Source of the DNA: Propionivibrio dicarboxylicus
GTDB lineage: Bacteria; Pseudomonadota; Gammaproteobacteria; Burkholderiales; Rhodocyclaceae
DNA length: 64,000 bases
Assembly (NCBI RefSeq): GCF_900099695.1
Contig: NZ_FNCY01000008.1
Coordinates: forward strand, 26,785 to 90,784
Direction of reading: 5' to 3'
Each line of letters begins with the position of its first letter. Position 1 is the first letter of the stretch. This document shows, in pieces, positions 17,889 to 26,600 of the stretch. Made by a program: the position numbers and the translations under genes. The notes below the pieces were generated by a model. The model did not search any database. It saw only the letters and a list, made by a program, of their open reading frames with translations, and was not told where the DNA came from.

Positions 17889-18794
17889 CTATTTCGTAGC
17901 CATCAGCAAACGCTGGATCACATCATCGAAGAAGCCGAACAGATCCTTGGCCTGATCCGAACCGCCTACGGTGAATGGCAGCAATACTGCGGGAATCTTG
18001 GCTCGCTCGGCTAGCCATTCCGACCCACGGCTATCGTTATAGGTCGAACGGATGACGGCCCGGGCCGGCTGCCGCTGCAACTGCGCCAGCACCTCGGAAA
18101 GATGTCCGCTGGTGGGCTCGACGCCGGGCTTGGGTTCCAGCGTCGCAACTTCCTTCAACCCCAGCCAGTTCTCAAGATAGATGAACGCCTTGTGGTGGAC
18201 AACGATGTTCAGTCCCCTCAGGGGTGCGGCCTGCCTCTCCCATTCCGCAATAGCTTTCTTCCAGCGGTCGGCGAACGACGCGTATCTGGCCTGATAGACC
18301 GTGCTGTTGGCGGCATCTATCTCCGCGAGACGCTTGGCTAGCCCTTCAGCGATCAGGGCGATATTGCGCGGGTCCATCTGAATGTGCGGATTGCCGCCAG
18401 GATGAACATCGCCGAGCGAGCGATCGATGCTGGTCGGAACTTCCAGCATGCGCACGAATTTGGCGGCTTCAAAGTAGCCGGGCTGTCCTTCCTGAATTTT
18501 CGGGTTGCCTGCCTGCTTGAGGAGAATCGGTAACCAGCCAACTTCCAGTTGCACACCGGTGCAAATCACGAGGTCAGCGTTTCTGGCCCGCGCCAGAAGA
18601 CTGGGTTTGGCCTGGATATGGTGCGGGTCCTGGAAAGCGTTGGTTGCACTGAACACGGTCACCTTGTCGCCGCCAAGTTCCTGCGCCAGTGCGCCCCATT
18701 CCGGTTCACAGGCGAGAATATTAAGGGCCGCGAAGCTTGGAAGGGCAAAGACGGCAAGCAGCAGCGCGGCGGTATTACGAGCGTATCGAATCAT
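17889..18794 (-). CDS. Zinc-type ABC transporter binding protein (ZnuA-like)
   Basis: A signal peptide ending in LPSFA precedes a cluster-9 metal-binding protein of 301 residues in total. Likely metal ligands are the His residues in FQDPHHIQ, GNPHIQMDPRN and VVHHKAF, plus an acidic residue in STYNDSRGSEW. It lacks the long His/Asp-rich loop of many ZnuA proteins. It sits between an outer-membrane barrel gene and the permease gene. Zinc is the likely substrate; manganese or iron is possible. Confidence 0.8.
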   Translation of the reverse strand: MIRYARNTAALLLAVFALPSFAALNILACEPEWGALAQELGGDKVTVFSATNAFQDPHHIQAKPSLLARARNADLVICTGVQLEVGWLPILLKQAGNPKIQEGQPGYFEAAKFVRMLEVPTSIDRSLGDVHPGGNPHIQMDPRNIALIAEGLAKRLAEIDAANSTVYQARYASFADRWKKAIAEWERQAAPLRGLNIVVHHKAFIYLENWLGLKEVATLEPKPGVEPTSGHLSEVLAQLQRQPARAVIRSTYNDSRGSEWLAERAKIPAVLLPFTVGGSDQAKDLFGFFDDVIQRLLMATK

Positions 18795-18803
18795 GATGAA
18801 CTC

Positions 18804-20177
18804 CTAGAATTTGTGAGCGCCGTGCGCGCCAAGACTCATTTGGTATTGCAGGAAGATCTGGTTGTCGGTGATGCCTTCCCGGGATTTGTCCTGCGCGAAT
18901 TGCAGGCGAATACGCGAGAACTCGCTGGGGTTGTAGTCGAACATCAGCGCATGTGCCGAGGGAGCGTAGTGGGAAGCAAGCAGCGAACTGCTGTTAACGC
19001 CGTAGTCGATCGCCCCGGTGCTCAGGCGCTCGGCCCGTAATCCGACACGCCATTTGGGGGCAAATTGATAGACCCCTTGGAGATACCAGCCGGATTGGAT
19101 GCCCGAATAGTGCCCTGTTGCCGTTCCCAACGATGCGGCATTCGTGTCGTAGGTCAGATCGCCACTTTCCGTGCGGCGGAGGTATTCTCCTTGCAGCTTG
19201 AAGTTAGTGACGCTGGCGTTGCCATTCGGTGCCCACTTCCAGACGCCGTCGGCAATCAACAAGCGACTATTGCCGGCAAAACTGTTGGTAACCGACGTAC
19301 TGGTTGCGTCGAGCTCATCAAATTTCCGATCGCGCGCGGATGTGCCGAGATAAGACAGGCCGGCCCGCCAGCTATGGCTAATTCCGACGTCGCCGCCCAG
19401 ATGCGCGAATACGGCCGCCGATCCGGCGCCATTTTTGTTACGGTCGGTGCCCGGATAGTTCGCACCGCGCCCGAGTTCGGCGCCGATTTCTATGAAGGTG
19501 TCGGTCGGCGCGAGCCAGCGCATCTGCACGCCATCGCTCCCAAACTGCCCGCCGAGGAAGGCGCGATAGGCGAGCGGAGAATCGACGAAATCCCAGGTGT
19601 GTGCATGCTGCTCGTTGAGATAGCCGATCCCCGAGTAGTGCCGGCCCGCCTTGAGCGTTAGGCCATAGGGCAATGCCGTCGTCTGGATGAAGGCCTCTTC
19701 GGTAGAAACGCTGTTGTCCGGATGGATCGAAAAGAGCATTGCGCCATAGAACAGATGATCGATGTTGGCCGATATGCCCAACTCGCTTTCCGTAAGACTC
19801 AAGCCTCGGTTGGCCTTCAGACCATCCAGCGTATCATTCGGCAGATGGAATCCGGTGATGCGATAGGAAGCCGAGTCTTTCGACAGATTGCTGTACTGAC
19901 CGGACAAGATGAGCGACACATCCGGATTGAAGGCATTGGTGCCAGCGACCGGCGCTGCAACGGGTGCCTGTGGGACAGACTCGGCTACCTTGGCTTCCGT
20001 GGTTGATACCTTGGTTTCGGCCTGGGCAAGCCGGTTCTCCAGATCCTGGATTCGTTTTTCGTAGGATTCGCGCATCCGCGCGACTTCCTCGCGCAAGGTT
20101 TGCAAATCGTTGTCGGCAGCAATAGCAATCGTCGGCGCAAGCGCCAACGCCGCTAAGAGCGGTTTAGGTAAACGCAT
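18804..20177 (-). CDS. Outer-membrane beta-barrel protein associated with metal uptake
   Basis: A signal peptide (MRLPKPLLAALALAPTIAIA) is followed by a predicted periplasmic coiled coil (about 24-65: LREEVARMRESYEKRIQDLE and on). The rest, to residue 457, has alternating beta-strand character and a terminal aromatic, F, as in barrel proteins. No TonB plug is present, so it is a passive porin-type channel rather than a receptor. Position upstream of the ZnuA-like and ZnuB-like genes suggests it lets zinc or a zinc chelate across the outer membrane. Confidence 0.65.
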   Translation of the reverse strand: MRLPKPLLAALALAPTIAIAADNDLQTLREEVARMRESYEKRIQDLENRLAQAETKVSTTEAKVAESVPQAPVAAPVAGTNAFNPDVSLILSGQYSNLSKDSASYRITGFHLPNDTLDGLKANRGLSLTESELGISANIDHLFYGAMLFSIHPDNSVSTEEAFIQTTALPYGLTLKAGRHYSGIGYLNEQHAHTWDFVDSPLAYRAFLGGQFGSDGVQMRWLAPTDTFIEIGAELGRGANYPGTDRNKNGAGSAAVFAHLGGDVGISHSWRAGLSYLGTSARDRKFDELDATSTSVTNSFAGNSRLLIADGVWKWAPNGNASVTNFKLQGEYLRRTESGDLTYDTNAASLGTATGHYSGIQSGWYLQGVYQFAPKWRVGLRAERLSTGAIDYGVNSSSLLASHYAPSAHALMFDYNPSEFSRIRLQFAQDKSREGITDNQIFLQYQMSLGAHGAHKF

Positions 20178-20243
20178 GAATCATCTCCAAAGCAATAGAC
20201 GACCTTCCGGCGTCGCCGAAAGGGAATATCAGTGAGTTAGGCT

Positions 20244-20600
20244 TTAGAGATTGACGGGGGGAGCACGGGCGCCATAGGGAAGGATCGAGCGAGAAATTAC
20301 CTGCGTTACCGCCACCTCGCTGTGCGGTCCCGGCATGGCAACCTGACTTGGCGAGGGGGCAATATCCAGAGGCGGCGCCGCAACTATGCCAGCATAGGCT
20401 AGACACGACAGGCACTGTTCGTCCGCCCTTTCGTGCTGCCCGGCAGGTTTGCTGTCCGCGTTTTCCTGGACCGAAGCGCTTAAGGCACGTTGCGCATCGG
20501 TGCCAATGTGTTCGATCCAGTGTGCGAACGCTGCTCCCTGCGCAAACAGCAGGAAGAACGTGCAAACAAATACGAACAATGGAATCGAACGGCGGCGCAT
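20244..20600 (-). CDS. Small exported His/Cys protein (DUF2946-like)
   Basis: This 118-residue protein has an N-terminal signal or membrane segment (IPLFVFVCTFFLLFAQGAAFAH), followed by His residues and the motif DEQCLSCLAYAG. That pairing is typical of DUF2946-type small proteins found next to metal transport genes. The C-terminal half is Pro/Ala-rich. It is the first gene of the metal operon and probably binds or senses metal in the periplasm; the function is unproven. Confidence 0.5.
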   Translation of the reverse strand: MRRRSIPLFVFVCTFFLLFAQGAAFAHWIEHIGTDAQRALSASVQENADSKPAGQHERADEQCLSCLAYAGIVAAPPLDIAPSPSQVAMPGPHSEVAVTQVISRSILPYGARAPPVNL

Positions 20601-20603
20601 GGA

Positions 20604-20613
20604 GTGATATTAC
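20604..20613. promoter_or_regulatory. Zur-like imperfect palindrome
   Basis: GTGATATTAC is palindromic except for one pair and resembles the GTnATAnnATAnC-type core of zinc-uptake regulator sites. It lies 4 bases upstream of the first gene of the zinc-type operon. The site is short, so chance is a real possibility. Confidence 0.25.
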
Positions 20614-20844
20614 CCGAACGTGGGGAAACGTGACGGAGCGATCCGTCGCGCTACGACCGCCAAAACGCGGATGTGTTCAATGAAAGACCCCAGCGGATGG
20701 ATGTCCGTTTTTAAACCGCGACGAGCGATCAACGCCTCGCCTCTTACTGCGGAACCCTCGACGCAAAACGATTCATTCCCATGATTCAACTGGCCTCAGT
20801 GTAGAATTTGACAGCCTTCCACATGAGTCTCGCTGCGTTAGCCC

Positions 20845-21681
20845 ATGGATTCTCTTTCTGCTGCTGTTTGCGCCATTCCAAAGCAATATCGTGATCAAGA
20901 CATCTCGATCCCCAACTGTCTTCAAGCGAATGCCTTTTTGGTCAAAAGCGAGCGCGGAAAATATTGGGAAAAGTCGCTGGTTGTGACGTTTCCAGGACGC
21001 CGCCAGACGCTTTCGACCTATGATGGCTTGGTCGATGCGTTAGCAGTCGTCAACCATTCGGCACATCCATGTCTATGGAAAATAGTCGGCCAGGAATTCA
21101 TGAATAAGGATGGGTGTGGTGGAAAGTCATACGTCGAGCACATTCGCAGAAAGCTGGCCGATGACCTTGGCCTCGAACACACATCCATTACAAAAGTTGC
21201 TACCGCAGTCGACGCCGAAAATCTGGCGGTCGTAACCAAAGTTTTTGATCCGATTACTGTCACCGTATTGGTCACCGCGGGTGTCGAGACGAACGCCATC
21301 AGAGCCGGCACCGATATGGGCACCTACATCGAAGGGCAAGAACCTCCTGGCACAATCAACATCATCTTGCTGACCAATGCGGTTTTGAGCATCGGCGCGA
21401 TGGCACGCGCAATGGTCACTGCGACCGAAGCAAAAGCTGCTGCATTACAAGACCTGATGGTTCCAAGTTGCTACACACCCGACGTCCAGGCAACGGGAAC
21501 GGGTACCGACAGCGTGATTGTCGTATCAGGCAACCACGGCCCTTCTATCGCCTATACCGGAGGGCATAGCCGGATCGGAGGAATGATCGGTCAAGCAGTG
21601 CACGAAGGAGTAATAGCAGCACTCGCCAAACACGAGGCATCCGAGAGGGCAAGAACGCTCAGCATTCCAGAAATTGCGTGA
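20845..21681 (+). CDS. cbiZ: Adenosylcobinamide amidohydrolase, cytoplasmic
   Basis: This 278-residue CbiZ-family protein has KYWEKSLVVTFPGRRQTLST, AVVNHSAHP, TVTVLVTAGVETNA, GTINIILLTNAVLS, ATGTGTDSVIVVSG and YTGGHSRIGGMIG. CbiZ cuts the amide bond between cobyric acid and the aminopropanol arm, so imported incomplete or foreign corrinoids can be rebuilt. No signal peptide is present, unlike its paralogue in the fusion at 30661-32544. It converges on exbD with a 30-base gap. No riboswitch was seen upstream. Confidence 0.88.
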   Translation: MDSLSAAVCAIPKQYRDQDISIPNCLQANAFLVKSERGKYWEKSLVVTFPGRRQTLSTYDGLVDALAVVNHSAHPCLWKIVGQEFMNKDGCGGKSYVEHIRRKLADDLGLEHTSITKVATAVDAENLAVVTKVFDPITVTVLVTAGVETNAIRAGTDMGTYIEGQEPPGTINIILLTNAVLSIGAMARAMVTATEAKAAALQDLMVPSCYTPDVQATGTGTDSVIVVSGNHGPSIAYTGGHSRIGGMIGQAVHEGVIAALAKHEASERARTLSIPEIA

Positions 21682-21711
21682 TTCTGGATTGCAATCGCCT
21701 CTCAGACATCC

Positions 21712-22131
21712 TTATTTAGCAGTCGGCTGCGTCACAAACCCGATCCGCGTCAATCCGGCACGTCGTGCGGCGCTCATCGTTTCGGCAACAGCCTCATAGC
21801 GCGTATTCCGGTCGGCCTGCAAGTGCATTTCAACCTTGGCATCCTGAGCTACTGCCATCCGAAATCGCCCTTCCAACTGATCACCAGCAACTCGCTCCAC
21901 ACCCACATAGACCTGGCCTTTGGCATCAATCGCCACTTGCAGGTTGACGGGCTTTTCTGGCGTTGGCGTACTCGCGGCTCTCGGCAGCTCCACCGGCACG
22001 GAATGCGTCATCAGCGGTGCCGTAATAATGAAAATAATCAGCAACACGAGCATTACGTCCACCAACGGCGTCATGTTAATTTCTGCCGTTGGCATTTGAG
22101 TGCCCGCTGTATTGAATGAGCCGAATGCCAT
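21712..22131 (-). CDS. exbD: Biopolymer transport protein ExbD
   Basis: The 139-residue protein has one N-terminal membrane helix containing the essential aspartate (NMTPLVDVMLVLLIIFIIT) and a periplasmic domain ending GLTRIGFVTQP. It works with ExbB to energise TonB from the proton gradient. The start abuts the exbB stop. Last gene of the long cobalamin operon. Confidence 0.92.
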   Translation of the reverse strand: MAFGSFNTAGTQMPTAEINMTPLVDVMLVLLIIFIITAPLMTHSVPVELPRAASTPTPEKPVNLQVAIDAKGQVYVGVERVAGDQLEGRFRMAVAQDAKVEMHLQADRNTRYEAVAETMSAARRAGLTRIGFVTQPTAK

Positions 22132-22878
22132 TTATGCCGCCTCCGAGTGTTTTTCATCCCGCAGCGGATGTACCCGCGCAGTATTGGCAACGAACGGCTT
22201 GCCCATCGTAAAGAACGCGTGCAAGTCATGAGCAAACGCATCGAGATCGGTCAAGATGACGCGATTGACGCGAGTGAAGGCGTTGTAGGCAAAAACAGCG
22301 GGAAGCGCCACGGCAAGGCCGGCAGCGGTCATGATTAGCGCTTCGCCGACAGGCCCTGCAACGCGTTCCAACGCAGCTTGTCCGGAGATGCCGATTGCGA
22401 CAAGCGCGTGGTAGATTCCCCAGACAGTGCCAAAGAGACCGACAAACGGCGCCGTTGCACCCGTGGTGGCTAACAGCGTCAGTCCACTCTCCATTCCCGC
22501 TTGAGCACACGAAAGCTGCTGTCGGAGTGTCCGTTCCATCTGCTCGGCCGGATTGAAGCGAGAAGCGAGATGTCCGCGAGCGGCTTCGCAGTCACTGTTG
22601 CAGCTCCCGGCTTGTGTAGCCAATTGGACGTAAGGGCTGTCGCCACTGACATCACGCAACTTCTGTATGCCTTCGGCCAAAGTCGTCGCCGACCAGAACA
22701 GTCCCACGGCACGAGACGCCTTACGTAGTTTCCAGTTGTCCAGCACTTTCGCCAAGACCAGATACCAGCTCGCGACCGACATAAGCGCCAGCAGCACGGC
22801 CACAGAATGGGAAATCAAATCACCGTTTTCCCAAAGATGCGCGAATCCAAATACATTTTGCATCGCAGTTTCTTGCAT
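22132..22878 (-). CDS. exbB: Biopolymer transport protein ExbB
   Basis: MotA/TolQ/ExbB family, 248 residues from the ATG at 22878. A first membrane helix (SVAVLLALMSVASWYLVLAKVLDNW), a cytoplasmic loop, and the paired helices GLTLLATTGATAPFVGLFGTVWGIYHAL and VAGPVGEALIMTAAGLAVALPAV are visible. The start is one base after the TonB stop; the frame extends upstream inside tonB without merit. It forms the TonB motor with ExbD. Confidence 0.92.
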   Translation of the reverse strand: MQETAMQNVFGFAHLWENGDLISHSVAVLLALMSVASWYLVLAKVLDNWKLRKASRAVGLFWSATTLAEGIQKLRDVSGDSPYVQLATQAGSCNSDCEAARGHLASRFNPAEQMERTLRQQLSCAQAGMESGLTLLATTGATAPFVGLFGTVWGIYHALVAIGISGQAALERVAGPVGEALIMTAAGLAVALPAVFAYNAFTRVNRVILTDLDAFAHDLHAFFTMGKPFVANTARVHPLRDEKHSEAA

Positions 22879-22879
22879 G

Positions 22880-23545
22880 TCATTGCTCCAATCGGAAAGT
22901 AATAGGAACCAGCACCCAACTTTCAACCGGGGTGCCACCCCGCTTCGCGGGGACGAATTTCCAGGTGCGCACGGTACGCTGCGCAGATTCATCGAGTCGG
23001 AGACTTCCCGACGAGGTCTTGATATCAACCTGATCAGCGGACCCGTCTAATAAGACATGGACTCGGAGAATAGTCTTGCCTTCTTCTCCCAATCGCCGCG
23101 ACATCGACGGATAGACAGGCGCCGGATTCTTTAAATAGTCAGCATCAAAGCGCGCCTGAACCAACGGTAAGTCACCTGTCATGCTGTTGCCACCGGCGCT
23201 GCTTGGCACCGATGGCTTCGCCTCTGCCGCAACCACGGGGGCATGACTTGCTGCCGGCTCGGCACTGGCTGTTGTCTCAAGCACCGGTTGAGGCGCCTTT
23301 TGAGGCGGTGTCGATTCCTTCTTCTGCGGAACCGGCGGGGTGACAACCGGCGACGGTTTTACCCGCGATGCCTGGGGCAGCGGCATCGCCTCAATCAAGT
23401 CAACGATGAGCGGCGCCTCGACAATTTGCGGCAATGCCGTCTTGGTGAGTATTAACAAGGCAAACAGGCCAATGTGCAACCCAACCACGATGCCGATCAA
23501 CCCGGTCCGGCGCGTAGCAGACGGACTCGACAGAACGTAGCTCAT
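22880..23545 (-). CDS. tonB: TonB energy-transducing protein
   Basis: The 221-residue protein has an N-terminal membrane anchor (GLIGIVVGLHIGLFALLILT), a Pro/Lys-rich periplasmic spacer, and a C-terminal TonB domain from about residue 150 (YPSMSRRLGEEGKTILRVHV, then RTWKFVPA). As a dedicated TonB in an operon with a BtuB-like receptor it should power corrinoid import. It precedes exbB and exbD. Confidence 0.92.
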   Translation of the reverse strand: MSYVLSSPSATRRTGLIGIVVGLHIGLFALLILTKTALPQIVEAPLIVDLIEAMPLPQASRVKPSPVVTPPVPQKKESTPPQKAPQPVLETTASAEPAASHAPVVAAEAKPSVPSSAGGNSMTGDLPLVQARFDADYLKNPAPVYPSMSRRLGEEGKTILRVHVLLDGSADQVDIKTSSGSLRLDESAQRTVRTWKFVPAKRGGTPVESWVLVPITFRLEQ

Positions 23546-23606
23546 GGGGACCTCTCAATTACTCTGGCGAACATCATGTTGGTCATCATTCCAATTTCCT
23601 AAACAC

Positions 23607-26600
23607 TCAACTGGCACTTCTCAACCGCAGTCTTCTGCGCCGAGCATTGAATCCAAACCCGCATAAGACCAGAGCCGCGAAGCCCGCCAGTGCCCAGTTA
23701 CGTACTTCTGGCGTCATGTTGCCGAGTAGCCGGGTTTTTTCCTCGACTTCATACCCTTCAACCTTCGACGCGGTTTTCCCCATCGCCTTTGCAGGCTGCT
23801 CGCTCGCTGGGGATGTCTCCGGAGTTGCAGGCTTCGTCGAGCTGTCCATTGCTCCCGACACCAATGCGGAATTAGCAGCCGAAAGCGCAGATTGACGTCC
23901 AAGGTTGGGGGCCGGCATCGATTCAGCATCCGCCATGGCCCTCCGATCCTGCGCCTCCGCGAGTGCCGTGATTTCTGGGCTACTGCATGTGTTGGCATTG
24001 CAGGCAACCCCTGCCTCTGCGATCACTTCACGATTGACTTTGTCCAAGTGGGCTTTGACCTCGGGATCGGCCTTCCAGTAACCCTTGTTGATCGCAACCA
24101 GCATTTTGTCGACCAATGCCTGATACGCCAGCAGATTCTTGGCCTCACGGAATTTTTCCTTGATGTTCAGGTTGTTCCGGTCTGTCACGTAGGTTTCGTA
24201 CATTTCCTGCCACTTCGCACCATCGACAGCCTCCGGTACGGTGACCTGCCACCCCCACAGGTTGTCGGCCACCGTCTTGATATAGCGAGCACCGCCATAG
24301 CCTTCCTTCAGCATCGATTTGACCCACTCGGGGTTGGTGTAACGAGTCCGCATCTCGCGGCCCATGTACTTGTCCAGAGTTTCGTGCTTGCCGGCGGAAG
24401 GATTCGCCAGGTTCAAGACATAGGTTTCCGGCGTCTGTCCATTGACCTGTCGAATCGCCATTGCCGAACCGCCCATGTAGTCATGGAGATCATCGTTATC
24501 GAGCGTTGCAAAGAGGTTGCTGGAACGGGCGATAACGGTTGCTTTGGCGCCTTTGAGTGCCATTTTGAAGATGTTCACCGCCAGGTCCTTGCCTCCGGGG
24601 CGGTCTCCCCAATATCCCTGACCAAAAAGATGGCCCAGCCGATTGAAATACACGTCAGCAATTTCACCTTCGTTCTTCCAGGTATTGCTGGCGTCAACCG
24701 CACGGGAGACACCGACGCCATAGGCCCCTGGTGGCTCCGTAAAGATGCGAACCGCTGCCATTCTTGCTGCGTCGGCAGAATCCACGCCCTTCGCTTCGAG
24801 CGCCTTTTGTGTCGTCCTCACATTTTCCCGGATCGGGTTGTCTTCTTCCTCCAGGTCCTTGACCTTACTTACCGCGTCGTCCAGCAGCAGCATGATGTTC
24901 GGCAAGGTGTCGCGATACAGTCCCGACGGTGTAATCGTGATGTCGACACGCGGCCTTCCGAGTTCCTTGCGAGGAATCACTTCAAGCCCCGACACGCGAC
25001 CGCGCTCGTTCCAAACGGGCTTGACGCCCATAAGCGCAAGGATTTCCGCTTCGGTGACCCCCTCGTGGTTCATCGTCTCGGTGCTCCACAAGGTAAATGC
25101 CAGACGATCCGGGTATTGGCCGTGGCGCTTGCGATAATCGGCGACAAATTGCTCTGCGAGCTTTTTCCCTTGCAGCCAGATGCCCGGCGAGGGTAGCCGG
25201 GTCGGGTCGAAACCGTAGAGGTTGCGTCCGGTCGGCAACGAATCCGGATTACGAATCGGATCGCCCCCCGGCCCCGCCGCAATATATCGACCGCCCAAAC
25301 CGGCGGCCAGTGCATTGAGTTCGTCAGCCGCACTGTTCTCCATGAGCACCGACAATTCTTCCTTGCGACGTGCGAGCTCGTCAGGCGTCAATTTTCCGGC
25401 CATCGACAACATTGCCTCGGCCGTGGTTAGCCGGAGTGCCTTTTCCGGCGCAACGCCGAATGTGTGCAGACCATAAGGGGCTTGGCTGTTGCTGACCTCC
25501 TCGAAATACTCGTCGAGCTTCTCGACATCTTCCTCGTCTTTCACCGCCTTGATCCCGATATCCTTGAGCACGCCGGTCTTGCGAGCTTGCAGGTCGATTT
25601 CGACAAGTTTGGCTGCGGCCGTCGATTTGCTCTTTTGCGCTGCCACCTCGTAATCACCGATCAATGCCTTAAGCAGCTTGAGTTCCTGATTCAAGCTGGC
25701 CTTGTCAAAGGGCGGCGTCATATAGGAGATGGTGGCCGCCATACCGCGACGCTTGGCTTGCAATCCCTCTCCGATGTCATCGACGACATACGGATAGAAC
25801 TGCGGGACATCGCCCATCAATGCCTCGCCCGGATCGGCTGGCGTGTAGCCGATTTCCTTACCCGAGAGCCATTCATGCGTACCATGCGTTCCCACGTGCA
25901 CCATGGCATGCGCCTTGAATCCCTTCTGTAGCCAGAGATAGAACGCTAGGTATTGATGATGCGGTGGCAAGACGACATCGTGGAACATCTTGTCCGGATC
26001 GCCTTCCCAACCACGCGTTGGTTGCGGCGCGAAGACGAGATTACCAAAACGCTGCGCGGGAAAGACAAAATAAGGGATTCCCTTCGGGTTTTTCCAGACC
26101 ATCACTTTCGATTTTTCCGGCTCGCCCCATGCCTTGATCATTGCCGTACGCAGCTTCAACGGCTGATTTTCAAGCCATTGGCGGTATTCGGAGATAGGCA
26201 GCAACATCGCATTGCCGCTTCGCACCAGCTTTTCAAGGGCACCGCGTGACCAATTTCCAACATTGGTGCCATGGTTGCGCAACAATTCCAGCATGGCATC
26301 TTCGCTGGCTGGACGTCCCTGCGTGCTGTACCCATCGCGTTCCAAACGCGTGAGAATTTGCCAGAGTGAGCGTGGCATCACGTTGAGATACGCTGCCCCC
26401 ACATTCTCTTTACCCGCAGGATAGTTGTAGTAGATGATCGCGACGCGCTTGTTCGGGTTCAGTTCGTAGCGTAATGCCGTGAACTTTTTGATCCTGTCAG
26501 CGAGCCGCTCAATGCGCTCGGCAATCGGTACCTCTGCGATGTATTCCAGACCGCTGTCCCGATCCCGACGTCGCTCCTTGGCCGCCACAACCGTCGGCGC

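Noticed and set aside
23892-25196. 434-codon plus-strand frame opposite the CobN-like gene
   Set aside because: The minus-strand CobN-like protein is certain; the opposite frame has no motifs.
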